Source: Panicum virgatum (taxonomy: Eukaryota > Streptophyta > Magnoliopsida > Poales > Poaceae). From it: 64,000 bases of DNA. Numbering within the stretch: the first letter of the stretch is position 1; each line of letters starts with the position of its first letter. Below are positions 54,624-64,000 of this stretch, piece after piece. Both the position numbers and the translations under genes were made by a program. The notes beneath the pieces are model-generated. The model was not told the DNA's origin, searched no databases, and saw only the letters and a list, made by a program, of their open reading frames with translations. Location of the stretch: assembly GCF_016808335.1 (NCBI RefSeq), contig NC_053144.1:58916195-58980194 (forward strand), read 5' to 3'.

Positions 54624-57600
54624 ATGGCGTCCACGGCGGCGAGGCGGCTGCGGGAGCTGCAGGCGCAGGCGGGGAACAAGACCTGCGTGGACTGTGCGCA
54701 GCGGAACCCGCAGTGGGCGAGCGTCTCCTACGGGGTGTTCATGTGCCTCGAATGCTCGGGCAAGCACCGCGGCCTCGGCGTGCACATCAGCTTCGTGCGC
54801 TCCGTCACCATGGACTCCTGGACCGAGGCGCAGCTCCGCAAGATGGAGGCCGGCGGCAACGACCGCCTCAACGCCTTCCTCGCCGCGCGGGGCGTGCCCA
54901 AGGAGACGCCCCACGTCGCCAAGTACAACTCCAACGCCGCGGCCGCCTACCGCGACCGCATCGTCGCTCTCGCCGAGGGCAGGCCGTGGACCGACCCGCC
55001 CGTAGTCAGGGAGACGCCCGGATCTGGGGCGCCCGCTGCCGCCAGGAAGCCGCCCGTGCACGCCTCCGCCGCCTCCGGAGGCGGCGACGGCGGCTGGGAC
55101 GAGTGGGACGACGACTTCCGGCCGGACATGAGGCGGAACCAATCGGTTGGATCATTCGCCGCCGCGGGGACGCAGTCGGGGAGGCAGCCGCCGAGGTCCA
55201 AATCGACGCAGGACATGTACACTAGGCAGCAGCTGGAGGCGTCGGCGGCAAATAAGGAGGATTTCTTTGCCAGGAGGATGGCGGAGAACGAGTCCAAGCC
55301 TGAGGGGATCCCGCCATCTCAGGGCGGCAAGTACGTTGGCTTCGGATCCAGCCCGGCGCCGTCGGCGAATAGGAATGGCGGTGCTGCCCAGGGCGATGTC
55401 ATGCAGGTCGTCTCCCAGGTAAAAATTATCATCTTTGTGCTATTGCTATTGTTGTATGCCATTTAGCAGAACTTGCAATGAACAGACCCGCACAAAATTC
55501 TCCAATATAAGGAGCATATTTTCCATCTATTGGATAACATTATCATCAGTTTGCAGGAAAAAAGAAGAATTACTATAAGCGGATCTGGATTGGAATATCT
55601 CTAAAGAGATAGCTTTGGATAGGAGCGCTTGGAGACTAGCTATCAATGTGCCTGAACCTTGAACTTATTTCTTTCGGGTTTCATCTCTAGTCTACCCCAA
55701 CTTGTTTGGGAAAAAAAGGCTATGTTGTTGTTGTTGTTGTACTATTTGTCAGTAAGATTGGGATTGTTGCAACTTGCAACCGGAGTTACGTAAGAATCAA
55801 CTGCTCTCCTTGGGGTTGCTGACTATAAGGAATCTTGTTAGTACTTTGTTCTAATAATCAATTTTCAGAAGCCTTAATGGACAAATGAACATTGTGATGA
55901 CGATGCTTTTACTGGATAGTAGAGGAACATGCTGAGCTCCTCATGTAGTATATTTACAGAAGGACAACACCACTCTTGAAATATTTCAGCAAAATAGCTT
56001 CTGGAATTAAGTATACGTCTTTGGTTGCTCTTGATTCGATATGTGTCAGCATGTTTTTGCGCTATAAGCCTGACATATGGTGTGATTCGATAGTATTCAA
56101 TTCATTATTCACGGGTAGAGTGCATGCCCTCAGCTTACTTTGATCTTGTTAATATTTTGTTAGCTGCGGTGATGCCAGGATTTTGTACCTTGTTTTGTAA
56201 TTGTATTGATCTGATAGTTCCTCACTGTAACACCTTTTCAGGGATTTGGACGCCTTTCGCTAGTTGCAGCATCTGCTGCCCAGTCTGCCGCCAGTGTTGT
56301 CCAAGTCGGCACAAAAGAAATCCAATCAAAGGTGACTATAACACTTGCTTCCTCATTTCTGTGGCTAAATCATGTATTGGATATGAACCCCTCTTTGAGG
56401 TTCATCAAATCCATCTAGCTTCTTATTTGAATCTTTTGTTTTTCTTAAGCAAGTACGAGTACATGATGTGCGATTTCAGCGCGATTAGGCATGAGGGGGG
56501 AGACGTTAGTCTAGATGGGCAAGTGGTGGTCCAGAAGGATACTTTTCGGTATTTAGGATCGGTGCTACAAAAGGATGGCGACATTGATGAAGATGTTAGG
56601 TATAGAATTTCAGCTGGCTGGTTGAAATGGCGGCAAGCTTCTGGCATCCTTTGTGACAAGAGGGTGCCACAAAAGCTAAAAGGCAAATTCTATAGGACAG
56701 CAATTCGTCCGGCGATGTTATACGGTGCTGAATGTTGGCCTACAAAAAGGCGACATGTGCAGCAACTGAGTGTAGCAGAGATGCGGATGTTGCGGTGGTT
56801 TTGCGGGCACACAAGGAGGGATAGAGTCCGGAACGAAGTTATTCGGGATAGGGTCGGGGTGGCACCAATTGAGGAGAAACTTACTCAGCATCGGCTGAGA
56901 TGGTTTGGACATGTCCAACGAAGGTCTCCTGAGGCGCTGGTGCGTATTGGGGTTCTTGAGCGGGTCGATAATGTAAAGAGGGGTAGAGGTAGACCTAAAC
57001 TGACGTGAGATGAGTTGGTTAAGAGAGACCTTAAGGATTGGAATATCTCTAAAGAGATAGCTTTGGATAGGAGCGCTTGGAGACTAGCTATCAATGTGCC
57101 TGAACCTTGAACTTATTTCTTTCGGGTTTCATCTCTAGCCTACCCCAACTTGCTTGGGAAAAAAAGCTATGTTGTTGTTGTTGTTGTTGTTTTTCTTAAG
57201 CACTTTCTGATCAATAGTAATGCATAACTCGGAAGTTGCCTTAACATCAGTGTATTTTGAACAAATGGGAGTATTCTTATTTAATTTAACATCAAATTAG
57301 TCTTGTGCTGCCTTCTTTCCTTAGAGATCCAAGTAATGTTTTTCACTTACATTTATGCAATATTCTTCTGTCAACACTTTATTGCTCCCTGCACAGTAGT
57401 CGCTGTGTTAGACTACATGAAAGCATATTTTTGTTGCACTTTTTTACCAGAATGTATAATACATTTGTTGTGCTTCACTGTTTTTCCCCTGAGAATGACA
57501 CTTGTCTGGAATGCAGATGAGGGAAGGGGGCTATGACCAGAAGGTGAATGAAACTGTCAGTGTTGTTGCCAATAAAACTGCAGAGATTGGAAGCAGAACC

Positions 57601-57996
57601 TGGGGGATCATGAGAGGAGTTGTGGCGTTGGCTACGCAAAAGGTCGAGGAATATGCCAAGGAAGGAGGAGTAGGTGGCTGGGGAGATGATTGGCAACGCA
57701 GTGAGCACAGCAATGAGCCTTACCAAAGGTTCGAGCATGAGACCAACGGCAATGGTTGGAACTCTTCCCAAAATTCTTCATCCAAGAACTACAATTCCAA
57801 TTCCTGGGACGATTGGGATGACCAAGGCAAGAAGGACGAGCCTGCGAAACCGCACCAGAGCAGTGACTCGTGGGCCGGCTGGGACGACGGGAAGGATGAC
57901 AGTCCTAGTTTTAGCAATCACAGCACCTCCAACAAGGGGAGCAACCAGAACGGCACCTCTGGCGGCTCGTATTGGACGGAGGGCGGCTTCCGCTAA
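54624..57996 (+). CDS. ARF GTPase-activating protein, AGD6/AGD7-like
   Basis: A 454-residue protein from exons 54624-55418, 56242-56331 and 57517-57996 (1365 bases, all joins phase 0). The ArfGAP domain spans residues about 5-120, with the zinc finger [20 protein letters not shown] then CLEC (C-x2-C-x16-C-x2-C) and the catalytic arginine in [10 protein letters not shown]. The rest is low complexity: Trp/Asp motifs ([27 protein letters not shown]), a conserved helix ([18 protein letters not shown]) and a Gly/Ser/Asn tail. This layout matches plant AGD6/AGD7, Golgi proteins that stimulate GTP hydrolysis by ARF1 in COPI traffic. Both introns contain LINE 3' ends of one family (55587-55741; 56452-57186). 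Confidence 0.95.
55587..55741 (+). mobile_element. LINE 3'-end fragment in ARF-GAP intron 1
   Basis: About 155 bp ending in AAAAAAAGGCTATG(TTG)n. The coding part still reads [20 protein letters not shown]. It matches the 3' end of the larger copy in intron 2 at nearly every base. No convincing target duplication was found. Confidence 0.8.
56452..57186 (+). mobile_element. 5'-truncated LINE with reverse-transcriptase C-terminus, in ARF-GAP intron 2
   Basis: About 735 bp ending in AAAAAGCTATG(TTG)n. It is flanked by the 16-bp duplication ttgtttttcttaagca at 56436-56451 and 57187-57202. The frame encodes the end of a non-LTR reverse-transcriptase polyprotein: [65 protein letters not shown], then a stop where TWDE is expected (TGG to TGA), then [18 protein letters not shown]. 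The (TTG)n tail and these motifs suggest the plant RTE clade. It is a dead copy. Confidence 0.9.
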
Positions 57997-60347
57997 AGTT
58001 TCTCTCTTTCCGCATAGAGCTATACTTTCAGGGTTGTTATTATATGCCAGGAAACTTGGGCGTCCAGTGGTTGGTATTATTGGGGGGGATACTGAAACGT
58101 TTGGGTAAAAAGGGTTCATGTTTTTGTACGATGTCTGCAACTGTTATATCTAGTGGTATATTTTTGTGGTAAAGGCCCGTCCGAAACTGCCGTCCAAATT
58201 ACTAAGGAATGCCGAACTGAAGCTGTAATTAACTCAACTTCGTCGCATATTCTTTATTGGTTTCATTGGTTTTGTACCAGACAAGCTATAGCCTTACAGA
58301 AATTTGCATTAGTGGATGTTCTGGTTCCCATTGTGTGGCAGTATGCGCAATGAACTGGATATAGTACTATTCTCTGATCGGTGTCTTGGCTTGGGGCAAG
58401 TATTGTGCCCACTATCCACCAACTGATAAGGCACTGAAAAGCCGGTGCTTTCCCTCCTATTGGCTACTTTCCAAGTAGTTGATTCCAGGGAGAAGCTGAC
58501 AGTGCGACTCCACTTTTGGAATCCATTGATGCTGGTGTGGAAGGATGAATCCCAGGTGACGCCGACCTCAAGCTCCACGTTCCTATAGAATCGTTGGCAG
58601 CTGTATCTTCCAATCGATTTGCCGGAGTAGATTAACAAAATGTTCCAGCCACTACACCCCATGATGTATAAAACTGATTGTAATGGGGCCTATATTAGCT
58701 CAATGACCTGTTTGGGCATTCAGTCGTACTGTACTTTCTTGTAATAGCTGGATTATGCATGGAGCTTCCTATTTATGCCCATTTATATGCCTCCAGTGCC
58801 AATATGCGTTATGTATTTGGCTAAGAGGGTCCCAGTCAATGCATCACGGTCCGCACAGCAAGGGGGATGCAATGCTTGACTAAATACAAGTAGTGAGCAT
58901 GTTCGATAAATGGGAATAAGAGGATTACTCCCTTTTGGACTCCGTGATGATGGAACAGCAAAGGACGAAGAATCGTATGATACACTGTCATTTACCTGAA
59001 CAGAGAAAATGAAACATGTGACAAGGAAGTATAATTCGTGCCACTAACTTACTAACCTGTAGTGTTTCACGCTGTGTAGTTTTGTGGCATAAAACCGAAT
59101 TTCTTTTGAGACAGGCACTAAACCAAGGTATGAGCGCCACAAATCAGTTTATTTGGACAAAGTTCCGCTCACCAATCATCGCGCTAAAGTTAGGCAGCAA
59201 TCTGAAATGATAATCATTTATAATTGTGTGTATAATAAAAGAGGCGCCATCTCCACCGAATGCGAAAGCATAGAACAAAGCTTAGTTGGAGCACATGCAT
59301 GCCAACTTGTACTCCAGAGCTGTCCATGTGGAGCACTAGCCTCAAAATATTTTCTTATCTTCTTTTCAAAAAAAAAACTTATCAGATGCGCAGGATGTTC
59401 GGTGGACCATACAAGATTCTCGAGTAAGTAGTATAAGAGGTATTAACTAGGTGCCACTTATGATTTTTTGATGATATGAAAAGTAATTAAACTAAGCTCT
59501 CTTTGTTAGGCTTGTGTTAAGCTTCTGCCTATGTAAATTCATAATCTTCTGTATGACCGTTTATTTATAAGCTCTCCTTGTTAGCTTATTGTTGACCATC
59601 ATGCATTTTACAAAGTAATTAACTAGGTGCATTAAGCTTCTGCCTATGTAAATTCAACAGGGTCATGTCCGATGGCTCGGGTTTTGGCTTTTCAAGTGGA
59701 CCCGAAGCCATTTTGAAAACCATGTTAAATTTAACTAGCAATAATATGCTGTACTCTAGCCGTTATGCTTGCCCATTGGTACAAGAGAAAGTATTGCATA
59801 GTGTTTGCCCAATGATGATATTAGCTATTTTAAATATTTTCACTCGCTACCCATAACAAAGGGTATCCGTGGACATTTCATTTTGACTTTTACCTGACTT
59901 TAGCACGTCCTTGTATATGTGCATGGTGTGTTATGTACAAACATTCAAAGTCTAAAATAATAACTCATTCAGAAGATCTTTAAAATCAATGTTTTATCAG
60001 TATTAGAGTGTTTTGACCGCTAATGTTATGAGTCGCTCGGGCGAGTGGCAGTTAAACCATCACACAGGCCCAATAACTATTTTTTTTTGTTCCGAAACAA
60101 TATTTTTTTTCCGAACAATTTTTTTATATTGTTGGAAAAATTAAAAATTGTTCAAGAACAAAAAAATTTATTCTAGAATAATTTTGACTGGATTACACAT
60201 GTGGACCTATTTATTGGGCCGATTTAGACCCAAAACAAAGAATCTAGAGTGAGAGGGGGCTTGTGCGACGTGACTGCTCCTAGTCACGCGCGCTGCCCCG
60301 AGCAGCCTCTGTTTTGACTGGCATAAAAAAGTAGCGTGTAGTACGTA
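57997..60347. other. ARF-GAP 3' flank and intergenic region
   Basis: Begins with the ARF-GAP 3' UTR. A minus-strand open frame at 58309-58662 (117 residues) has no domain I recognise. AAGCTTCTGCCTATGTAAAT occurs at about 59519 and 59635, a local duplication. An AT-rich patch at 60070-60220 has GGCCCAATAA and TTATTGGGCC at its ends, possibly a decayed fold-back element. Confidence 0.45.
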
Positions 60348-60540
60348 CTCTCTCCGTTCCAAAATAAATGCAACTATAGATTTTAAAATTTGTCCCACAA
60401 AGAATGATAACTTTGGCACATCTACCACAAAAGACAAGATGATTTTCGAAATATTCTTAAAAAAGCAACTAGTAACTTTACACATAGCATTAGTTTGTGT
60501 GTCCGGTCTTAGAATTGCATTTATTTTGGAATTGAGGGAG
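60348..60540. mobile_element. Stowaway (Tc1/Mariner) MITE, 193 bp
   Basis: The left end CTCTCTCCGTTCCAAAATAA and the right end TTATTTTGGAATTGAGGGAG are inverted repeats of the classic CTCCCTCCGT type, flanked by TA on both sides. Confidence 0.9.
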
Positions 60541-60964
60541 TATATCTCAAAGGTAACAATATTTTATTTTTTTTACTGAAAAGCTGCTTTGCGCAGTTCG
60601 TATGGAAAACGGAATTCCAAAAAAGGATGGACCGAAAAGGAAAAAACCATGAACTCTGCGCAGTTCCGGTCGGGATGTGACGGAACGAGCCAGACTGCCA
60701 GAGGCCGACCCGGCCTCGGCCCCAGCCAACCAATCAGTGCCCGTCCGCATCACGCCCTCGTGGCCGTGCGCCCCCGCCGCCTCACCCCGCGTTCTCCCTA
60801 CGCGTCTCCCCGCCTATAGAATACACTACTTTCCCCACCCGAAAAAATATCCCCAATTCCCCACCCCAGCTAGCAACCCTAATCACATTTCGCCGCCTCC
60901 ACCCCCGTCAACCTCTCCCCCTTCTCTCGCCAACCCCCGCGAGATCTGCCCAGCGCGAGCAGCC
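60541..60964. promoter_or_regulatory. ALY gene promoter and 5' UTR
   Basis: Upstream of the ALY start codon. A pyrimidine-rich leader (60840-60930, with ACCCTAATC) precedes the ATG. A TATA-like CTATAGAATA is at about 60814. No other feature. Confidence 0.5.
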
Positions 60965-63900
60965 ATGGCGGATACGCTCGACATGACCCTCGACGACATC
61001 ATCAAGAACAACAAGAAGAGCAACCCCTCCTCCGGCGGGGGCCGCCGCAGCCGCGGCGGATCCGCCTCTGGCGGCAGCGGCGGCGGGGTCGGGCCGACCA
61101 GGCGCCCCTTCAAGAGGGCCGGAAACAGGCAGGCTCCCTACCAGCCGCCGAAGGTACGAACGGATCGAACGGGCTAGTGGCTCCGCGTCGCCCGGCGGAG
61201 GATGCGGGGCTTCCGACTTCGCTGAGTCGGGCGGGAGGAGATGGTCGGGTGGTTTTCTCACGTGGTGTGACGCGATCGATCCAGGCCCCCGACGCGGCGT
61301 GGCAGCACGACATGTACCCCGCGGTCGCCGCCACCGGTGGAGGCAGCGGCGGGAGGGTCTCGGCTATCGAGACGGGCACCAAACTCTACATCTCCAACCT
61401 GGACTTTGGCGTCTCGAACGACGACATCAAGGTATATGCATCACCGGATCGAAGAGTGTTCTGCTGCGGCATCTGAACATTAAATTGTGCAAAAATCCGT
61501 AGATAGCTGGTTAGATGTGCGATTGGCTTAGATTCTTTCTAGATCTAGTGCTCCTGAGGGTAGCTGCGATCTATTGTATGGTGTTGTAGTTTGTGAAAGT
61601 CATCTGTGTGACTTGCAATTGTGCATATTTCCAAAAAGGTGTTTAAATCCGGCAAAGATCTATATCTACTATAGCTTGTTCTTCGTTTTCTCTGACATAG
61701 TGATTCTCCCATGGCGATATATGATTGAAAGTATTTATAGTAGGACAGCTTCAAACACCTAAGACTATGCTCCAGTTATATCCTCAGCTCGTCATGAGTT
61801 CTCACTTTGTTTATTTGGCTTATCCTAAAATATGCATATTTTATTTTCTGGACATTGTTTAGGTGTGGATATCTAACTTATGCTAATTGCTAAATATTTA
61901 AGTTGTACTGAAGCTATGTTCTAAGACTTAAAATCACAGTGGTGATTCTGTTAATCAATTGCATGCAGAATACAATATCAGAATTTAAACATTAACTCAC
62001 TAGTTTCATATGTATGGTGCAGGAGCTTTTCTCTGAGTTAGGTGATCTGAAGCGATCTTCCATAAATTATGATCGAAGTGGGAGGTCTAAGGTACAGATA
62101 CAATCTTATTGGTCTCCAGCCCATCTCTTACCTAGATGGATTTTTGGTATCTTACATTAGTTTTTTCCCCTTACAGGGAACAGCTGAAGTTGTGTTTGCA
62201 AGGCGTGCTGATGCTGTAGCTGCAGTGAAGAAATATAACAACGTGCAACTTGATGGTAAGCCCATGAAGATAGAGATAGTTGGGACCAATACTCCAACAA
62301 CAGCTGCTGCTCCTCCAGTCATTAACGGAGGCCAGGCTAGGAATGCTGTGAAGAGGTATATTCTCATCAGTCTATATCAATATCATTTGTAGGGGCATGT
62401 TTGGCAGTATTTAGATTAACTAAGGGGCATTATGCTAATAGTTATTTATTGTTATATGAATTATGTCATTGAACAGCACAACTAGACTCATGTCTCTCAA
62501 GTTTCAATGTGGCAAGGAAAATAGAATGATATCTAATAAAGATATCAATTTTATTAGTTTTTTTTAATAAGCGCTTAACGGTAATTTCCATGTGCAGTAG
62601 GCTATTTTTGTCATGTGCAAACTTAATATAATATGTCCTGTTTTCAGGGTCTTTGGCATTGTTGAATCTGTATTTTTTAGGGTTAATTGGGTCCATACCA
62701 TTATAATTTTTGAAGTTCTGAGATTTACCATTACAATTCACTTATTCTGAAACTTGCCATGTGTGCCCCACGAGCCGGCATCTCCTTCAACCTCCTGTTG
62801 TCCTCTCTGTGTCCGCACCCCCCCATCACCGGTGGGCAAGCACAGCAGCTCCAGGCAACATTTGCACCATGCGGCGGAGGTCGCTGGCCGAACAGTCGCA
62901 GCATCCTGCGAGCTCCGGCATCCCCGTGGTGTGGCCTTGCGAGGGGAACGACAACGCTTGACATTTTTTGTCGAACAAATAGCTTGCCATCTTCCAATTT
63001 CTGTTAGTTTCTTTCTTCATCTCCATGAGAAGAACTTCATAGCACCCAGATAGACACCAGGGACGCAGCTCTCCCTCCCAATTTCCCCTCTTCAACAAAT
63101 CAGAGCACAAAATTGCACCAGTTCTGCTTCTCTTCTTCCCAATTTTCCTCTGTGCTCTTCAACATCTCAAATCAGAACACAAATGGCACCAGTGGGTCTG
63201 CTCGTCCTCTCAATTTCTCTCTCTACTCCTTGACACCTCAAATCAGAGCACAAATTGCACCAGTACTGCTGCTGCAGCATCGAGCTAGGGTTGCTGGAAG
63301 CAGGAAGCAGCGGCGCGGCGCATGGGGGTCCCCTCGCGGTCATTGGAATCAGCGGCGCGGGGCCTTCATGAAGAGGTGGGCGCAACGAGGAGCACGCAGG
63401 CTTGGGACAAGTGGCGGCGGCCAGCCACTTACACGCATGCAGGGAGCGCCAAGCAACATGGGGCGAACTCACGCGCCCGCCGTTCCTAGCTGAACCCGGT
63501 CTCGCACGCATCTAGAACCTATGATGGTGGTGCGGACGCAGAGGATGGTTGGAGGTTGAAGGAGAAGCTGACTGGTGGGGCCCATATGTCAGCGAGTGTA
63601 AGAGAGAACCATCAGGTAGATGAAGAATTGTAATGGCAAGTTCCAGAATAGGTGAATTGTAATGGTAGATCTCAGAACTTAAAAAATTGTAATGGTATAG
63701 ATCCAATTAACCCTAATTTTTAAGGCTTGCGAATTCTTAGGTGTTTATATTTTGTGTTAGTTCATCTAATCATCTGTGGACCATTTTCGTAATTATGCAT
63801 TTTTCACCTAATATGGTGTGAGATGCATAACTGGTCTTTTACCTATAATAATTGTTATATTTATATTTTTTTCTTTTTATGAATATATCAATCTGTGTAA

Positions 63901-64000
63901 AGTTTACTAAGTCATGTGCAAATGTTACAGCACACCGAGGGGTGGCCCTACAGGTATGCCACAGCGTAGACCCCATCAGAGGGGCGGCGGTGGAAGACGT
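60965..64000 (+). CDS. ALY: ALY/REF mRNA-export adaptor (THO complex subunit 4), partial
   Basis: Exons 60965-61153, 61285-61431, 62023-62091, 62177-62355 and 63931 onward, running off the window; 218 residues are visible. The N-terminus MADTLDMTLDDIIKNNKKS is the conserved UAP56-binding motif, followed by an RGG-like Gly/Arg/Ser-rich region. The RRM spans about residues 87-165: RNP2 is KLYISNL, then DFGVSNDDIKELFSELGDLK, GTAEVVFARRADAVAAVKKY, and GKPMKIEIVG. A second Gly/Arg-rich region begins (TPRGGPTG, QRGGGGRR) and is cut at 64000. The protein couples spliced mRNA to the nuclear export machinery. Intron 4 (1575 bp) contains a 1-kb inverted-repeat element. Confidence 0.95.
62680..63713. 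mobile_element. Mutator-like non-autonomous element with about 85-bp inverted repeats, in ALY intron 4
   Basis: The left end GGGTTAATTGGGTCCATACC and the right end GGTATAGATCCAATTAACCC are the outer parts of arms that stay similar for about 85 bp (ACCATTACAATTCAC, TTCTG(A/G)AACTTGCCAT). The flanks tatttttta and taattttta form a 9-bp duplication with one mismatch, which fits Mutator-like elements. The interior is GC-rich and unlike the ends, with no known domain. It may be captured host sequence. Confidence 0.75.

Noticed and set aside
53528..54679. 383-codon minus-strand open frame across PABP exon 1 and its upstream region
   Set aside because: It is a wrong frame of PABP exon 1 extended through the GC-rich shared promoter; Arg-rich and without a known domain.
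54118..55005. 295-codon plus-strand open frame overlapping the ARF-GAP start
   Set aside because: A shifted-frame shadow of ARF-GAP exon 1. The real frame has the zinc finger and correct splice ends.
58309..58662. 117-residue minus-strand open frame
   Set aside because: No domain recognised, no splice or promoter context, and it lies just beyond the ARF-GAP 3' UTR. Kept only as a mention.
59665..59856. Short frame beginning MSDGSGFGFSSGPEA, faintly like an RRM RNP1 region
   Set aside because: Too short, RNP1 order not preserved, and no neighbouring RRM exon found.

Overview
This is nuclear DNA from a grass (Poaceae), most likely a panicoid. The evidence is GC-rich first exons, intron-rich genes with GT..AG borders, plant-type histones, a nuclear chloroplast ATP synthase gene, and dense grass-type mobile elements (Tourist- and Stowaway-like MITEs, hAT elements, LTR retrotransposons, LINE and SINE insertions). 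I could reconstruct nine host genes, eight completely. All spliced models were built by hand from splice signals and reading phase, and each complete one closes as a multiple of three.

Layout. 0-7.2 kb is mobile-element territory: a deleted hAT transposon with a perfect 8-bp target duplication, a MITE, and minus-strand LTR-retrotransposon debris. 7.5-8.1 kb holds an H2A.W-type histone gene (+). 9.5-12.8 kb holds a small organelle-type RRM gene (-) with a 900-bp hAT-like element in its last intron. A solo LTR follows at 14.1-15.2 kb. 15.7-16.15 kb is a histone H2B gene (-) with unusual core substitutions. 17.3-17.9 kb is chloroplast ATP synthase subunit b' (+). 18.6-19.7 kb is a second organelle RRM gene (+). 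19.9-21.7 kb is a MITE cluster. 22.4-29.7 kb is a 21-exon gene (-) for a PHD-finger/GNAT chromatin protein with three repeated TPL-binding-like modules. 29.98-36.5 kb is a three-level transposon nest. 39.5-40.4 kb is an actin-depolymerizing factor gene (-) with a hAT element, itself carrying a SINE, close upstream. 43.0-49.3 kb is a large non-autonomous LTR element (-). 49.7-54.0 kb is poly(A)-binding protein (-), head to head with an ARF-GAP gene (+) at 54.6-58.0 kb. 60.97 kb to the right edge is an ALY/REF mRNA-export adaptor gene (+), cut by the window end.

The genes do not form one pathway, but several act in chromatin (H2A.W, H2B, PHD-GNAT) or RNA metabolism (two organelle RRMs, PABP, ALY). 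The most striking observations are: (1) the H2B gene has Glu-to-Lys changes at both H2B glutamates of the nucleosome acidic patch while keeping an open frame and histone-type promoter elements; (2) the PHD-GNAT protein is built from three modules split by introns at the same two phase-0 positions, with a decayed further copy upstream; (3) many mobile elements can be bounded to the base by target duplications, including a 48-bp LINE-tail insertion. I found no CRISPR array, rRNA or convincing tRNA gene, and no clearly new multi-gene system.
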